From positions 1 to 22,709 of the forward strand of contig JAWLEC010000036.1 in the NCBI GenBank assembly GCA_041686315.1: a stretch of DNA of 22,709 nucleotides, in the 5' to 3' direction. Origin of the DNA: Sva-07 sp041686315. Lineage in GTDB: Bacteria > Actinomycetota > Acidimicrobiia > Acidimicrobiales > Ilumatobacteraceae. A program made the translations under genes and the position numbers. Below the pieces are notes generated by a model. The model had not been told where the DNA came from and made no database searches. It worked only from the letters and a program-made list of their open reading frames with translations. Positions 22,234 through 22,709 of this stretch are shown one piece after another. Within the stretch, counting starts at the first letter, position 1. Each line of letters begins with the position of its first letter.

Positions 22234-22709
22234 ATGGACCTGTTCACACGACACCTTGCCGAGATCGCGGCGGCGCACCACGGCGTCGTCACCCGTGACG
22301 AACTCATCCACGACGGCGCCACGGCCAACGTCGTCCGCAGACATGTTGCCGATGGGCTCATCATCCGCGTCCATGACGGCGTGTATCGGCTCGCCACCGC
22401 TCCCGACACGTTCGAGGCTCGGTGTGTCGCCGCATGCTCTGCCGACCCCCAGGTGGTCGTCACCGGCGCTGCGGCAGCGCGGCTCTGGGACTTCCGACAC
22501 GTGTTCCGGCCCGAGGAGCCCATCGTTCTGGTCGGCCACGACCGGTCACCGATCACGTCCGGCGTGCTGATCCGCCGCACGAACCGACTCGACGAGACCG
22601 ACGCCGTTCGACGCGACGACGGAATCCGGGTCGCCAGTCCCCCGCGCGCCTGGTTCGACTGCGCACGCGACCTCGATGACGAGCGATTCGAACGACTCAC
22701 CGAGTGGGT
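22234..22709 (+). CDS. Winged-helix AbiEi/DUF559-type protein (3' end outside window)
   Basis: 158 complete codons are visible before the window ends, with no stop. Residues about 8-58 (LAEIAAAHHGVVTRDELIHD, then ANVVRRHVADGLIIRVHDGV) form the winged-helix domain annotated as type IV toxin-antitoxin AbiEi antitoxin-like. It is followed by YRLATAPDTFEARCVAACSA and TGAAAARLWDFRHV. In actinobacteria this N-terminal half is usually followed by a DUF559/Vsr-like nuclease domain, which here would lie beyond the window. AAGGGA sits 6 nt before the ATG at 22234, a good ribosome binding site. Many copies of this family occur per genome and their function is unknown; a real AbiE toxin partner cannot be judged from this window. 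Confidence 0.8.
   Translation, partial: MDLFTRHLAEIAAAHHGVVTRDELIHDGATANVVRRHVADGLIIRVHDGVYRLATAPDTFEARCVAACSADPQVVVTGAAAARLWDFRHVFRPEEPIVLVGHDRSPITSGVLIRRTNRLDETDAVRRDDGIRVASPPRAWFDCARDLDDERFERLTEW

Overview
The window is GC-rich, densely coded bacterial chromosome. Its families point to an actinobacterium: an Ada-AlkA fusion, LacI-controlled carbohydrate ABC genes, and the circularly permuted ATP-grasp/alpha-E/transglutaminase cluster. Several genes have no Shine-Dalgarno but carry a TANNNT box 6-8 nt before the start codon, which also fits. An Acidimicrobiia (Ilumatobacter-like) source is plausible but is inference. No rRNA, tRNA, CRISPR array, transposase or phage gene was seen.

Layout. 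Positions 1-1716 (-) hold the start of a secreted or anchored DUF4185-like protein with a Thr/Pro repeat tail that runs off the window. deoC (-, to 2560) is followed by a divergent LacI-family regulator (2700-3770, +). Then comes a carbohydrate importer: lipoprotein binding protein (3848-5215), a very long MalF-type permease (5360-7429) and a MalG-type permease (7433-8431). An aldo/keto reductase and a luciferase-like flavin monooxygenase follow (8466-10456), translationally coupled. A perfect 24-bp bidirectional terminator separates them from the convergent MsmK/UgpC-type ATPase (10567-11745, -). Three similar cre-like operators lie before the LacI gene, the binding-protein gene and this ATPase gene. 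They suggest one regulon that links the ATPase to permeases located 3 kb away.

Positions 11873-12463 (+) encode an unrecognised small protein with a basic helical tail. The next block (-) is alkylation repair: an Ada(Zn)-AraC-AlkA fusion (13004-14563) whose stop overlaps the start of ogt (12516-13007). An MFS exporter (14687-15991, -) lies upstream of them.

Positions 16205-21936 (-) form a tight four-gene operon: circularly permuted ATP-grasp, alpha-E (DUF403), a fused ATP-grasp-like/alpha-E protein, and transglutaminase-like protease. The fused protein appears to lack the ATP-binding Lys/Gly loop. The operon is bracketed by two different doublets of long palindromic elements, at 16072-16196 and 22001-22109. 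The last gene (22234 to the end, +) starts a winged-helix AbiEi/DUF559-type protein.

The observations most worth a second look are the extended multi-membrane permease, the shared operators, a UACG-capped hairpin between binding-protein and permease genes, the loop-less ATP-grasp domain, and the palindromic doublets flanking that operon.
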